A stretch of 64,000 nucleotides of DNA from Flavobacterium phragmitis (GCF_900112575.1 NZ_FOMH01000008.1:62001-126000), one strand, 5' to 3'; shown: positions 1-9,923, counted from the first letter of the stretch. The notes: generated from the sequence alone by a model not told the origin. A program made the numbers and translations.

Positions 1-2
1 TT

Positions 3-185
3 GGACACGGAATGGTTCTAGATCAGGATTTACATTTAAAGTTTGATGTTATAACAATCGTATATCTAACGCTGATTTCGTCTTTAAGCGTAGGTGTTTT
101 AAGATGCTTTTCTGGAAATCTGATTTATTCTGTTTTGGGACATAATTCCATTAATTTGATTAATGCTATTATTAGAATTTTATAG
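3..185 (+). CDS. C-terminal end of a membrane protein, probable CPBP-family intramembrane protease (5' truncated by window)
   Basis: An open frame runs from the window edge to a TAG at 183-185, giving 60 residues with no start of its own. The residues are mostly hydrophobic (two membrane-helix-like stretches), and the last helix contains the pattern NLIYSVLGHNSINLINAI. CPBP (Abi) intramembrane metalloproteases end in a helix with an HxxxN motif of this kind, and here H-N-S-I-N fits. The catalytic EExxxR part would lie upstream, outside the window, so the family call rests on one motif. It could be another multi-pass membrane protein. Confidence 0.5.
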   Translation, partial: GHGMVLDQDLHLKFDVITIVYLTLISSLSVGVLRCFSGNLIYSVLGHNSINLINAIIRIL

Positions 186-206
186 TTTTTAGTGTAGAGT
201 TAATTT

Positions 207-499
207 TTAAACACATAGAAACATAGATTTTTTTATTTCTAAAAAGAAGAGAGAAAGAAACTAGTTTCTAACACATAGTTCGCACAGTTTGTCATACTGA
301 CGAAGGAAGGATCTCCGCAAGAAACTCTACAAAGATTGGAGATTCTCCGTGCGGAATTTCTAGTGTGATTACTTCGTCAGTTCACTATCGCTGGTGCCCT
401 CGTTCCTCGAATGACAAAACTGTCTAGCTATGTGTGAGAAACTAGTTTCTTTCTACACCCTTTTAAAGTCAAAAAAAATCTATGTTTCTATGTGTTTAA
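207..499. repeat. Compound inverted repeat (dispersed element, copy 1, with a nested repeat)
   Basis: The outer arms are ACACATAGAAACATAGATTT (about 210-230) and its near reverse complement ending CTATGTTTCTATGTGTTTAA (about 479-498). A second pair, GAAACTAGTTTCT next to CACATAG, lies inside. The centre (about 288-418) holds another imperfect palindrome beginning TGTCATACTGACGAAGGAAG and ending near TCGTTCCTCGAATGACAAAA. The outer motif recurs near 12967-13106, 36270-36340 and 43985-44063. It carries no open frame of note and looks like a MITE- or REP-like element with another element inserted in it. Confidence 0.75.
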
Positions 500-534
500 T
501 ATATTTTTTGAATTACACGCAGTAAAAAATAAAT

Positions 535-542
535 TATATTTG
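535..542 (+). promoter_or_regulatory. Candidate -7 box for the LytS/LytR pair
   Basis: TATATTTG matches the Bacteroidota TAnnTTTG -7 element and lies 23 bases before the ATG at 566. The nearest TTG upstream (508-510) is 24 bases away, slightly wide for a -33 element, so this is a weak call. Confidence 0.35.
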
Positions 543-565
543 AAACTGCTTTACAATTGTACTAC

Positions 566-1735
566 ATGCCAAATACCACAACTGCTTCGGGCTATTTTCT
601 AGATAAAGTAGCTTCTTTAAACTTTGATCAGTTTTTTACCAAAAGAAATCGGGTTTTACTGCATATTTTAATGTGGTTTGGATTCTCTGTTTTACTGTTT
701 TTGAGTTATGTAATCGGCTATCATTTGGTGTATTCTGATGCTGTTTTGCTTACTGTCAGAATGGCTTTGGTCAACATGATTGTCTTTTATATGCTGTTTT
801 ATCTGTTGCTTCCAAAGATTTTCTCCGGAAGCAAAACCAGAATTATAGTGCTTTTAGTGTTGGTCTTTCCAGTTTCAATTTTTGTGTGGATGGCTTCTAC
901 GTACTTTATTTCCCTTTTATATTATGCTTTAGGTCTTGAAGTTAATTTTGGAGAATTAAAAGGCGTCATCAAAATGAGTGCAGAACAGACCTTTCTGGAA
1001 GCAGTTTCTTTAAAAAGAATGCTTTCGCAGACAATTATCATTATTTCATTGCTTTCTCCTTTTTGTTTTGCTAAAATTCTGGTTGAAATTGTAAAACTCT
1101 ACCACAAGAAATTTCAAGTAGAGAAAGAAAAAATGGTATTGGAAATTCAGAACATTCAAATGGAAAAGGATTTCCTGAAAGCACAATTGAATCCGCATTT
1201 TTTATTTAATACACTAAATAATCTGTATGGTTTGACGGTTAGAAAAGACAATCTCGCGCCAGAAATTATCCTGAACCTTTCGGATATTATGAGTTATACT
1301 TTGTATGAATCGAATACTGAAATCGTTCGTTTGGAGAAAGAGCTGGATTTTATCCAAAATTATATTGCATTAGAAAAAATGCGTTATGCTGACGAAGCCA
1401 ATATTCAGGTTAATATTGAAGGAGAAAGGCAAACTGCAGGTCTTTTTATTGCGCCGTTGCTGACTTTTACTTTTATTGAAAATGCTTTTAAGTACGGATT
1501 GAAAAGCACTCAAAACGCTTTTGTAAAACTGGATATTAAGATTGAAAACAGCACGTTTTGGTTCAGTTTAGAGAATGATTTTGATGAAAGTTTTACAACG
1601 GATAATTTAGGCGGGATAGGAGTAGAGAACGCCCGTAAACGTTTGGAATTATTATATCCAAACCAATACGAACTGGAAATTAAAAATCTAAAATCCTCTT
1701 TTAAAGTCGGTTTAAAAATAGTTTTAAGAAAATAA
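566..1735 (+). CDS. LytS/YehU-type sensor histidine kinase
   Basis: A 389-residue sensor kinase of the LytS type. Four hydrophobic membrane segments (about residues 30-55, 58-86, 92-122 and 150-177) are followed by a short coiled linker and the His_kinase domain, where QLNPHFLFNTLNNLY carries the predicted phosphorylated His (about residue 211). A HATPase region with ENAFKYG and a Gly-rich GGIGVENARKRL box follows. The frame extends back to a TTG at 557, but the ATG at 566 is the more ordinary start. It overlaps the next gene by one base (TAATG), so the two are almost certainly translated together as a kinase and regulator pair. The ligand cannot be read from the sequence. Confidence 0.9.
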   Translation: MPNTTTASGYFLDKVASLNFDQFFTKRNRVLLHILMWFGFSVLLFLSYVIGYHLVYSDAVLLTVRMALVNMIVFYMLFYLLLPKIFSGSKTRIIVLLVLVFPVSIFVWMASTYFISLLYYALGLEVNFGELKGVIKMSAEQTFLEAVSLKRMLSQTIIIISLLSPFCFAKILVEIVKLYHKKFQVEKEKMVLEIQNIQMEKDFLKAQLNPHFLFNTLNNLYGLTVRKDNLAPEIILNLSDIMSYTLYESNTEIVRLEKELDFIQNYIALEKMRYADEANIQVNIEGERQTAGLFIAPLLTFTFIENAFKYGLKSTQNAFVKLDIKIENSTFWFSLENDFDESFTTDNLGGIGVENARKRLELLYPNQYELEIKNLKSSFKVGLKIVLRK

Positions 1736-2442
1736 TGGAAAAGTTGAAATGCATAATCGTTGATGACGAACCAATTGCAAGAGATATTATCGAATCTTTT
1801 ATTACCGAAGTTCCGTATTTAGAATTAAAAGCTTCTTTTGGAGAATCTGCAAAGGCTTTAGTTTATTTGGAAGAGAATGCAATTGATATTGTGTTCAGCG
1901 ATATCGAAATGCCGAAATTCACTGGTTTGGAACTGGCACAATCACTTACTAATCCTCCTGTCATTATTTTTATAACGGCACACCGTAATTTTGCTTTGGA
2001 CGGATTTGAAACTGGAGCTTCGGATTATCTCGTAAAACCCGTTCGTTTTGATCGATTTTTGAAAGCGGTGAATCGTGCCAAAGACTATCTTTTGCTAAAG
2101 AAAACGGCTTCAGTGCATCAAATCAATTCAGACCGCATTTTTATTAAATCAGAAGGAAAACTGATTAAGATTTTGTTGAATGAAATCCTTTATGTAGAAG
2201 CTCAGGGCGACTATCTGAAATTCGTCATTAACGGTGGATCTTACACAACTTTAGGAACACTAAAAGCAATGGAAGAGGTTTTGAAACTTCCAATGTTCTT
2301 TCGCGTTCAGCGTTCTTTTATCCTAAATCTTGAAGCAGTCAGAAGCCTGAACGGAAATATGATTGAATTGATTGATGGGAAAAACATTTCCGTGGCTTTG
2401 AATAAAAAGGAGGAATTGTATCAACTACTTGGGATTAAATAG
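1735..2442 (+). CDS. LytTR-family response regulator
   Basis: A 235-residue response regulator. The N-terminal receiver domain (residues 1-120) has the acidic pair D10/D11, the phosphoacceptor D56 in SDIEMP and the conserved Lys in YLVKPVRF. The C-terminal LytTR DNA-binding domain (about 130-235) has the typical start IFIKSEGKLIKI, then LYVEAQGDYLKF, and ends with FRVQRSFILNL. It starts on the stop codon of the kinase gene and is its cognate partner. LytTR regulators bind paired direct repeats in target promoters; no target is evident here. The gene ends four bases before a large inverted repeat that separates it from the convergent HTCS gene. Confidence 0.93.
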   Translation: MEKLKCIIVDDEPIARDIIESFITEVPYLELKASFGESAKALVYLEENAIDIVFSDIEMPKFTGLELAQSLTNPPVIIFITAHRNFALDGFETGASDYLVKPVRFDRFLKAVNRAKDYLLLKKTASVHQINSDRIFIKSEGKLIKILLNEILYVEAQGDYLKFVINGGSYTTLGTLKAMEEVLKLPMFFRVQRSFILNLEAVRSLNGNMIELIDGKNISVALNKKEELYQLLGIK

Positions 2443-2446
2443 TTTT

Positions 2447-2580
2447 TTACCGCAAAGTTCGCAAAGAGTTTACGCAAAGAAACGCAAGGTTTAGTTATTG
2501 CATTTTATTTTAAGTTCACAAAGCTAAACTTAAAAAACCTAGCGGACTTTGCGTAAACTCTTTGCGAACTTTGCGGTTAA
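2447..2580. repeat. Long inverted repeat between convergent genes
   Basis: A left arm at 2447-2492 (CCGCAAAGTTCGCAAAGAGT, then TTACGCAAAG) is matched by a right arm at 2534-2580 (CTTTGCGTAAACTC, then TTTGCGAACTTTGCGG) with a loop of about 40 bases. It fills the whole gap between the LytTR and HTCS stop codons. It could form a large hairpin in transcripts from either side and may serve as a bidirectional 3' end, though no clear T-run follows. It resembles other dispersed intergenic repeats in this window but not their sequence. Confidence 0.8.
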
Positions 2581-2584
2581 ATAA

Positions 2585-5500
2585 TCAACGATTTGTCTGA
2601 ATATAATCCGAAGGTGACATATTAAAATGCTTTTGGAAATTTCGACCAAAACTCGTTTGTGATTTATAACCTACCATTTCTGCGATTTCGTACATTTTAT
2701 AATTTTCATTTAAAAGCAGTTCAGCGGCGCGTTTTAGGCGTACGATATTGATGAGTTCGTTCGGACTTAAATTCGTGATGTCTTTGATTTTTCGGTATAA
2801 AGTCGAACGGCTCATGTTCATGATTTCGGCTAGCGATTCTACACTCAAATCCTGGTCGGTGATGTTTTTCAGGATTTCGTCGTCCAGTTTTTTTAGGAAT
2901 TTTTCGTCGGTTTTATTGTGGGCGATACTTTTTATGTGCGAAAGCGGTGAACTCGCATAGTAATTCATAATCTGTCTTCGGTTTTCGATTAGATTATTGG
3001 CCTGTACTTTTAGATAATCCATAGAAAATGGTTTCGCGATATATGCATCGGCACCCACTTCAAGTCCGTCAATTTGTGATTTAAGCGAGTTTTTCGCAGT
3101 CAATAAAATAACCGGAATATGACTCGTTTCCAGATTGGTTTTGATGGTTTTACACATCGTAATTCCGTCCATAACTGGCATCGAAACATCAGAAATTACC
3201 AATTGAATGTTTTCATTATGGATGATTTTAAGTGCTTCTTCACCGTTTTCGGCTTTCAAAATAGCATAAGTTCCTGCCAATTCTGAGGTAATAAAACTCA
3301 AGAGATCTTCATTATCTTCTACGACCAAAATCTGCGCTTTTTCGTTTTTGATTTCAACGGTTTCTTTTGGCGTTTCAGTTTCTTCATCCTCTTTTTTAGC
3401 ATCGGCGTACAGCATAAATTCCTGTTCCTGATGTAACGGAACGGTCAATTCGAAAATGTTATAATTTACATCTTCAACTAATTTCAAATTTCCGTTATGC
3501 AATTGTGCCAACGAATGCGCCAAAGAAAGCCCAATTCCAGTTCCCGAAGCCGTACTGCTGTCATCGACTCTAAAAAAAGGTTCAAAAATCTTGTCTTTTA
3601 AATGAATCGGAATCACATTTCCGTCATTTTTTACGATTAAAGTCAGTTTCTTTTCATCTCGAAACAAAGAAATGATGACTTTTTCGTTTGAGTATTTGAT
3701 GGCATTATTGATTAAATTGCTCAGAATCTTTTTAAAAGCTTCTTTATCTACAAAAGCAAAAATATCTTTTTCTCCCAATTCTAATTCAAACTGAAGGCCA
3801 CGTTCTTCAATTAACTGGCTGAATCTCAAATGAAAGTTTCGAACCATCGAAGAAATATTCGTTTCAACAAAAGTCAATTTCAATCCGCCGATTTCCGATT
3901 TTCTAAAATCAAGTAATTCGTTAACCAATTTCAATAAACGGGAAGTATTTTTCTTCATAATCGAAAGATGTTGAGGCACTTCTTTCGATTCGTATTCCAT
4001 GCCTAAAAGTTTCTCCAAAGGCCCTTTTATCAAAGTCAAAGGCGTTCTGATTTCGTGCGCTACATTTGTAAAAAAGTCAATTTTAGCCTGATAGATTTCT
4101 TTTTCTTTTTCGTCATTCAGATGTTTGATTTTGCGGTTATTCTTAATCTGAGTCAGATTTTGGGAATAACGAATGATGTAGTAGAATCCGGCGCACATTA
4201 ATACAAAATAAAGAATATAAGCTAAAGTACTCGCATAAAACGGTGGCAGAATCGTGATTTTCAGTTTTACTTCTTTGCTCCAAACACCAAAACTGTTTAA
4301 GGATTTCACTTTAAAAACATAATCTCCCGGAGCCAGTTCGGTAAAGAAAACTTTATTGTTTCTGCCCAAGTAAACCCAGTCATTATTGACATTTTCCAAT
4401 TGATACCAATATTCGGTCAGTTCCGGCGCAGTATAATTTAAAGAAGCGAACTCAAGATTAAATGACGATTGGCTGTTATTTAGTTTCAGTTCTTCAATAA
4501 ACGAAATAGACTGTTCGATAGGCGAGTCGGGGCTGTTTACTTCAATGTCCTTATTATTAATTTGAAGATTCGTGATATAGATAAAAGGAGTGTATTTGTT
4601 TTTGGTAAAATGCTTCGGATTAAAACTGATCATTCCGTTGAGGTTTCCAAAATACATATCGCCGTTTGTATCTTTAAAAGCAGAATTATAATTAAACTGA
4701 TCGCTTAATAAGCCATTTGAAGTGGTAAAAATCTTGATAGTTTTATGATCCGGCCCAAATTTTACCAAACCTTTGGAAGTCGTCAACCATAAATTTTTAG
4801 AATCGTCTTCTAAGATTGAGTAGAAAACGTTGCTTGGCATTCCGTTTTTGGTCGTGAATTTGGTAAAAGTGTGATTTTTGCGATCCACGAGATTCAAACC
4901 ATTTTCTGTAGCAATCCATAAATTTTTGGAACTGTCTTCAAAAATAGCATTCATGGTATTGTTGCTGATTCCGTTTGGATTTTTATAATCATACGTAAAA
5001 ACCTCTTTCTTTTTGGTTTTCGGATTATAAAACAACAAACCGTCGCGATAACTTCCCGCCCAAAGATTGCCATCGCTGTCTTCTTTAAAATTGGTATAAT
5101 GAAAAGTCTCCGGAAAGAATTTCAGAATTTCAAAATGGTCTGCCTGTTCATTATAACGGTAAAGACCAGACGTAGTCACAACAATCAGATCGTTATTTTT
5201 CATTTCATAAAAAGAAAAAATAAAGTTGCTGTGCAGACCGCTTCCATCATTAGCACTGTAATGTTTCAAAATCCTGCCGGAATTTCGATCCAAAACATCC
5301 AAGCCATGCTCAAAAGTTCCAACCCAGATTTTATCTTTTCTTGGCATTAAAGCATGAATATTATAGTAGGAAACAGGATAAGAAGTAAATTTCTGTGTTT
5401 TCGGATTAAAACGATTTACGCCCGCATCTTCAGTTCCAATCCACAAATCGCCGTAATCGTCTTTGTGAATTTCTCTGACAGCGCTTCCGCTAATGGAATT

Positions 5501-6511
5501 CTGGCCTTCCTGCGGAAAGTATTTTTTAAACTGCGTATATTGTTTTTGATGGTAATTGACACCGCCAAAATAAGTCCCAATCCAAACGCCGTTTTCCTTA
5601 TCAATCAAAATAGAGTAGGCCGCATTGTCTGAAATTGCATACGGATCATTGTAATTTTTCTTAAGATTTACGGCTGTTTTTGTCTTTAGATTGTAAACAT
5701 AGACGCCGGATTCGCTGGCAATCCAAAGTTCGTCGTTTCCTCTTTTCTTAAATTGGCGAACAAAAACAGGTTCTTTTATGCCAAATTTTAGTTCGTTTGT
5801 CGTTTTATCTTTTCGATTGTAAATCAGAACTCCGTCGTCTTGTGTTCCAATTACGATGTTTTCAGGATCAACGGCATAAATTACCGTAATTCTGAAATTC
5901 GCTTTATTCGCTGGCGGATTTAAGGTAATATTTTCAAAAGAATGATTTTCTTCTGAATAATGATAAATCTTATTTAAAGAAGAAGCCCAGATTTCGCCTT
6001 TGTAATCTCTCGTGATAGAAGTAGAAATAAAATATTTATTCGGATTGAAAGTAGTCATTTCTTTCTTATTTGGTGCATACTTATACAAAATGTTGCCAGA
6101 AATAAACCAAATGTTACCTTTTAAGTCATGATTGATGTCGTTGATACGATCATTGATTGCTTCGTTTAAAATAGAAAAACGATCCTGTTTTTTATCATAG
6201 TGATACAAACCTTTGTCTGTTCCAACCCAAATTGTACCATTATTTTCATGAAGCGACTGGATATAATTGCTTCCAAGACTGTGAATCGGATCTCCGTTGC
6301 TTCTGTACGTCTTAAAACGATAACCATCAAATCGGTTTAAACCATCTTTAGTTCCAAACCACATAAATCCGTCATTGTCTTGCAATGAGGTTAATACCGT
6401 ATTATTAGAAAGTCCTTCTTCGACCTGGAAATGTTTAAAATAATATTCCTGAGCATTTGAAAAATGTATCGAAAAAATGCTAAAAAGTAAAAAAAGAAAG
6501 AATTTACGCAT
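2585..6511 (-). CDS. Hybrid two-component system regulator (HTCS) of the polysaccharide utilisation locus
   Basis: A 1,308-residue one-protein signalling system. A signal peptide (1-20) is followed by periplasmic two-component-regulator propeller repeats (about 25-640, many copies of the type LWIGTxxGLN), a Y_Y_Y domain (about 670-750) and a membrane helix (about 762-786). Then come HisKA with phospho-His near 819 in NVAHEIRTPL, a HATPase domain (NLINNAIKYS and GTGIGLSLA), a receiver domain from about 1058 with phospho-Asp near 1108 in SDVSMPVMDG, and a C-terminal AraC-type HTH (about 1210-1308). HTCS proteins sense an oligosaccharide with the periplasmic propeller and activate the adjacent PUL. 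This gene is divergent from susC, which is the usual arrangement. The start ATG gives an intact signal peptide. Confidence 0.96.
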   Translation of the reverse strand: MRKFFLFLLFSIFSIHFSNAQEYYFKHFQVEEGLSNNTVLTSLQDNDGFMWFGTKDGLNRFDGYRFKTYRSNGDPIHSLGSNYIQSLHENNGTIWVGTDKGLYHYDKKQDRFSILNEAINDRINDINHDLKGNIWFISGNILYKYAPNKKEMTTFNPNKYFISTSITRDYKGEIWASSLNKIYHYSEENHSFENITLNPPANKANFRITVIYAVDPENIVIGTQDDGVLIYNRKDKTTNELKFGIKEPVFVRQFKKRGNDELWIASESGVYVYNLKTKTAVNLKKNYNDPYAISDNAAYSILIDKENGVWIGTYFGGVNYHQKQYTQFKKYFPQEGQNSISGSAVREIHKDDYGDLWIGTEDAGVNRFNPKTQKFTSYPVSYYNIHALMPRKDKIWVGTFEHGLDVLDRNSGRILKHYSANDGSGLHSNFIFSFYEMKNNDLIVVTTSGLYRYNEQADHFEILKFFPETFHYTNFKEDSDGNLWAGSYRDGLLFYNPKTKKKEVFTYDYKNPNGISNNTMNAIFEDSSKNLWIATENGLNLVDRKNHTFTKFTTKNGMPSNVFYSILEDDSKNLWLTTSKGLVKFGPDHKTIKIFTTSNGLLSDQFNYNSAFKDTNGDMYFGNLNGMISFNPKHFTKNKYTPFIYITNLQINNKDIEVNSPDSPIEQSISFIEELKLNNSQSSFNLEFASLNYTAPELTEYWYQLENVNNDWVYLGRNNKVFFTELAPGDYVFKVKSLNSFGVWSKEVKLKITILPPFYASTLAYILYFVLMCAGFYYIIRYSQNLTQIKNNRKIKHLNDEKEKEIYQAKIDFFTNVAHEIRTPLTLIKGPLEKLLGMEYESKEVPQHLSIMKKNTSRLLKLVNELLDFRKSEIGGLKLTFVETNISSMVRNFHLRFSQLIEERGLQFELELGEKDIFAFVDKEAFKKILSNLINNAIKYSNEKVIISLFRDEKKLTLIVKNDGNVIPIHLKDKIFEPFFRVDDSSTASGTGIGLSLAHSLAQLHNGNLKLVEDVNYNIFELTVPLHQEQEFMLYADAKKEDEETETPKETVEIKNEKAQILVVEDNEDLLSFITSELAGTYAILKAENGEEALKIIHNENIQLVISDVSMPVMDGITMCKTIKTNLETSHIPVILLTAKNSLKSQIDGLEVGADAYIAKPFSMDYLKVQANNLIENRRQIMNYYASSPLSHIKSIAHNKTDEKFLKKLDDEILKNITDQDLSVESLAEIMNMSRSTLYRKIKDITNLSPNELINIVRLKRAAELLLNENYKMYEIAEMVGYKSQTSFGRNFQKHFNMSPSDYIQTNR

Positions 6512-6874
6512 AAGACTATTTTTTAGGCTGAAATCAATGTTTCTGCAAATCGTCTCAATATTCTACAAAATGTTGCAAGGCTTGTTAATCTTGACCTTTT
6601 TTGTACAATTTGAATCATTTGCGAGAGATATTGACACAAATGAAGCATTTTATTTTGAATAAAAAGCGCCTAATTTGAATTTTCAAATAAATGATATTGA
6701 TAAAATTTTAAGGTTAAAAATAGACTATCAATAAAATAAACTTTGAAAAATCTAACCATTAACAATTTTGAAACAAAATGAACAATTTATTACTAGAAAA
6801 GAATATTGATTCTTTACTTGTTCGATTTCCGGACGATTAAAAACGCAATATTTCCAACCAAACCACAAAAAGAA
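6512..6874. promoter_or_regulatory. Divergent regulatory region between HTCS and SusC genes
   Basis: This AT-rich gap of about 360 bases separates two divergent PUL genes and must contain both promoters. No exact TAnnTTTG box is seen; the closest is TAAACTTTG near 6738-6746, with one extra base in the spacer. No clear palindrome or long direct repeat for the HTCS AraC domain could be picked out by eye. Confidence 0.4.
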
Positions 6875-9800
6875 ATGAAACTATCTAAAATGCAAAAATC
6901 AATGAAAACAAAGCTCACTCACTTTTTAACGAAGAGATATTACCTCTTAGTTTTCTTTAGTTTATTACTGCAGTCCGCTTTTGCCCAACAGACCACGGTT
7001 ACGGGAAAAGTTACAGCCGCTTCGGGAGAAGCGATTCCTTTTGCGAATGTTTTAATAAAAGGAACACAAAATGGTGCCGCTACAGATTTTGACGGAAGCT
7101 TCAAAATTGCAGTCGGCGGAAATCAAACATTAGTTTTCAGCTCGCAAGGCTACAAAACAACAGAAGTTGCAGTTAACAATAGAACTTCAATCAATATTAC
7201 TTTAGAAGAAGATGCCATGAAACTCAACGAGATTGTTGTGGTAGGTTATGGATCGCAGCAAAAGAAAGATCTTACGGGAGCTGTTTCTTTAGTGAAACCG
7301 GAAGAAATTCAAAAACGTCAGGTTACTACAGTGGCAGACGGATTACAAGGTTTAGTTACGGGAGTTAAAGTTCGTGGCGGTGGACGTCCTGGGCAGGAAG
7401 CGAATGTAGAGATTCGTGGTCTTAAAAATCTTCAAAATACAAATCCTTTGTATGTAATTGATGGTTTAGTAACAACCGGAAATAGAGATTTTAACCCAAA
7501 TGATATCGAAAGTATTCAGGTTTTAAAGGATGCTTCGGCAGCAGCTATCTACGGTTCAAGAGCAGCAAATGGAGTAATCATCATTACAACTAAAAAAGGA
7601 AAAAAGGGTCCGTTGCAGGTTGAAGTTTCGGCAAAAAGCAGTTTTCAAATTATGCCTCGTTACGATTTAATGGGAACGGAAGAATTTGCCAAATGGAACA
7701 ATATGGCTTATGATAACGCCGGATTGCCAAGACAGAACTTAAATATGACAGTAGATACTGACTGGCAAGATGCTACATTCAGAACTGGAATGATTCAGGA
7801 CTATAATGCTAGTTTCTCTGGAGGAAACGAAAATTCTACGTTTTTTATGTCCGCGAATTATTTTGGAAATGAAGGAACGGTTATCGGAACTGATTTTGAC
7901 AGAATTTCATTCCGCGTCAACTCAAGTGGTACAAAAGGAATTTTCAGTATTGGAGAAAACTTAGCCATCAGTAATTCTAAAACAGATGAAATGTCTGGGA
8001 ATCCAATTATTGATGTTTATAGAATGACGCCTACAATTCCGCTTTATGATGCTTCAAATCCTGGCGGATACGGTTACGGAAAACAAGGAGTTGCGGATAC
8101 TTTTGGTACAAATCCTCTTGCAATTGCTGATTTTGCGAATACTACAAATGAAAATTTCAGAATTAGAGGAAACATCTGGTCGGAGCTAAAATTTGCTCCT
8201 TGGCTGAAATACCGTTTCAATTTTGGGTACGAAACGAGTTTTGATTCTTATAAATTCATGAGAAAAGTAGGAAACTGGACTTTAAACCAGCCGATAGATC
8301 CATCCCAGACAGATCAAAACAAAGGAAGATCGCAGACTACGTTGTTCGAAAATACTTTGACGTTCAAAAAAGAATTTGGTAAACATGATCTAACCGTTTT
8401 GGTGGGGCAGACTTTTCAAAAAGACAAATACGATCAGATTTACGGAACGAAGAGAAATCTTCCAATGAATTCTGGAACCGGGCAATATTATGAAGTTTTA
8501 AATCAGGGAGATTCGCCGGTAGTTGGTGGTTTTATCAATGAAGCAGCACTTGCATCATATCTGGGAAGAATTGAATACAATTATGACAATCGTTATTTAT
8601 TAAATGCTGTTTTAAGACGTGACGGATCATCAAGGTTCAGTGATGCAAACAAATGGGGTAATTTCCCTTCTGTTTCTGCAGGGTGGAGAGTAAGCAACGA
8701 ATCTTTCTTTAAATCTGAATTTATTAAAGATTTAAAATTAAGAGCAAGTTATGGTGAATTAGGTTCAGGTAATATTGGTTATTATGAGTACAAAAGCTTC
8801 GTAAACAATTTTGGAGCGATTGTGTTAGGTAACGATCAAAACCTGTTTTCTTCTGCTGCTCAAGTAAAATTATCGAATTCACAGCTGCGTTGGGAAAAAT
8901 TAAAACAAACCAATTTCGGATTAGATTTAGCTGTTTTAAATAATGATTTACGTTTTACGGCAGATTATTTTATTGCACGTACACAAGATGTATTGTTTGG
9001 TTTTCCAATTTTATTGACTACTGGAAATGATGGCGGAAATCCAATTTCAAATGCTGCAACTGTAGAAAACAAAGGTCTTGAATTGGAATTGGCTTACAGC
9101 AAAAAAATCAACGATTTTTCTTTTAATGCTTCCATCAACTTTACAAAAGTAAATAACAAGTTGGTTTCGTTAGGAAACGGTCAAAATGAAAACATTTCAG
9201 GAAATACCATCACAAGAGCAGGTAATCCAGTTGGAATGTGGTATGTACTGCAGACTGATGGATTGTTTCAAAACCAACAGGAAATTGATAACTACAAAAA
9301 TGCAAATGGTCAGGTAATTATGCCAAATGCTGTTCCAGGAGACATTCGTTTTAAAGATGTAAATGGAGACGGACAAATTACAAGTACAGATAAAGCTATT
9401 GTAGGAAGTCCGTGGCCAGAATTTGAAATGGGTTTAAATGCAGGAGCAGAATACAAAGGTTTTGACTTTTCGATGAACTGGATTGCTTCGCATGGAGCAA
9501 CGGTTTACAATGGATTTAGAAGTGTTGTCGATAGATTTGATGACAACAGTAACTACAGAGCAGGTATTCAGCCTTGGACACCAGAAAATCCTAATACCGA
9601 TTTTCCTAGAGTAACAAAAGGGTCCACTTTAAATTCAAGAGGAGATAGTGACCGTTTCTTGGAAAATGGAGATTTTATCAGGTTGAAATATATCGGATTT
9701 GGATATAATCTGCCTCAAAGTGTTCTAAAGAATTCAGGTATTTCGAGAGCTAGATTGACATTGTCTGCACAAAACATTCTTACCATTACAAAATACAAAG

Positions 9801-9907
9801 GTCTAGATCCTGAATTTACAAATGGTAATATTTTCGAAAGAGGTGTAGATAATGGTGCTTTCCCAAATCTTAAAACGTATTCACTTGGTGTTGATTTTAG
9901 CTTTTAA
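6875..9907 (+). CDS. SusC/RagA-type TonB-dependent outer-membrane transporter
   Basis: A SusC-like importer of about 1,010 residues. After the signal peptide (cleavage near SAFAQQ) comes a carboxypeptidase-regulatory-like domain (VTGKVTAASGEAIPFANV), then a TonB-box/plug start (NEIVVVGYGSQQKKDLTGAV) and a 22-strand-barrel-sized C-terminal region ending in an aromatic residue (VDFSF). SusC proteins move oligosaccharides across the outer membrane with energy from TonB-ExbBD, under a SusD lid. The open frame begins at 6806, but the extra residues are not signal-like. The ATG at 6875 follows a purine-rich AAAAAGAA, and an ATG at 6902 would give an even more typical signal peptide. The SusD gene follows 16 bases later. 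Confidence 0.95.
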   Translation: MKLSKMQKSMKTKLTHFLTKRYYLLVFFSLLLQSAFAQQTTVTGKVTAASGEAIPFANVLIKGTQNGAATDFDGSFKIAVGGNQTLVFSSQGYKTTEVAVNNRTSINITLEEDAMKLNEIVVVGYGSQQKKDLTGAVSLVKPEEIQKRQVTTVADGLQGLVTGVKVRGGGRPGQEANVEIRGLKNLQNTNPLYVIDGLVTTGNRDFNPNDIESIQVLKDASAAAIYGSRAANGVIIITTKKGKKGPLQVEVSAKSSFQIMPRYDLMGTEEFAKWNNMAYDNAGLPRQNLNMTVDTDWQDATFRTGMIQDYNASFSGGNENSTFFMSANYFGNEGTVIGTDFDRISFRVNSSGTKGIFSIGENLAISNSKTDEMSGNPIIDVYRMTPTIPLYDASNPGGYGYGKQGVADTFGTNPLAIADFANTTNENFRIRGNIWSELKFAPWLKYRFNFGYETSFDSYKFMRKVGNWTLNQPIDPSQTDQNKGRSQTTLFENTLTFKKEFGKHDLTVLVGQTFQKDKYDQIYGTKRNLPMNSGTGQYYEVLNQGDSPVVGGFINEAALASYLGRIEYNYDNRYLLNAVLRRDGSSRFSDANKWGNFPSVSAGWRVSNESFFKSEFIKDLKLRASYGELGSGNIGYYEYKSFVNNFGAIVLGNDQNLFSSAAQVKLSNSQLRWEKLKQTNFGLDLAVLNNDLRFTADYFIARTQDVLFGFPILLTTGNDGGNPISNAATVENKGLELELAYSKKINDFSFNASINFTKVNNKLVSLGNGQNENISGNTITRAGNPVGMWYVLQTDGLFQNQQEIDNYKNANGQVIMPNAVPGDIRFKDVNGDGQITSTDKAIVGSPWPEFEMGLNAGAEYKGFDFSMNWIASHGATVYNGFRSVVDRFDDNSNYRAGIQPWTPENPNTDFPRVTKGSTLNSRGDSDRFLENGDFIRLKYIGFGYNLPQSVLKNSGISRARLTLSAQNILTITKYKGLDPEFTNGNIFERGVDNGAFPNLKTYSLGVDFSF

Positions 9908-9923
9908 TTAAAAAAATAGCATA

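Noticed and set aside
5099..5632. Several open frames on the plus strand inside the HTCS gene
   Set aside because: They lie wholly inside the propeller region of a long convincing gene and show no domain features.
6477..6662. 61-residue plus-strand frame over the HTCS start
   Set aside because: It overlaps the start of the HTCS gene in the divergent regulatory region and has no coding features.
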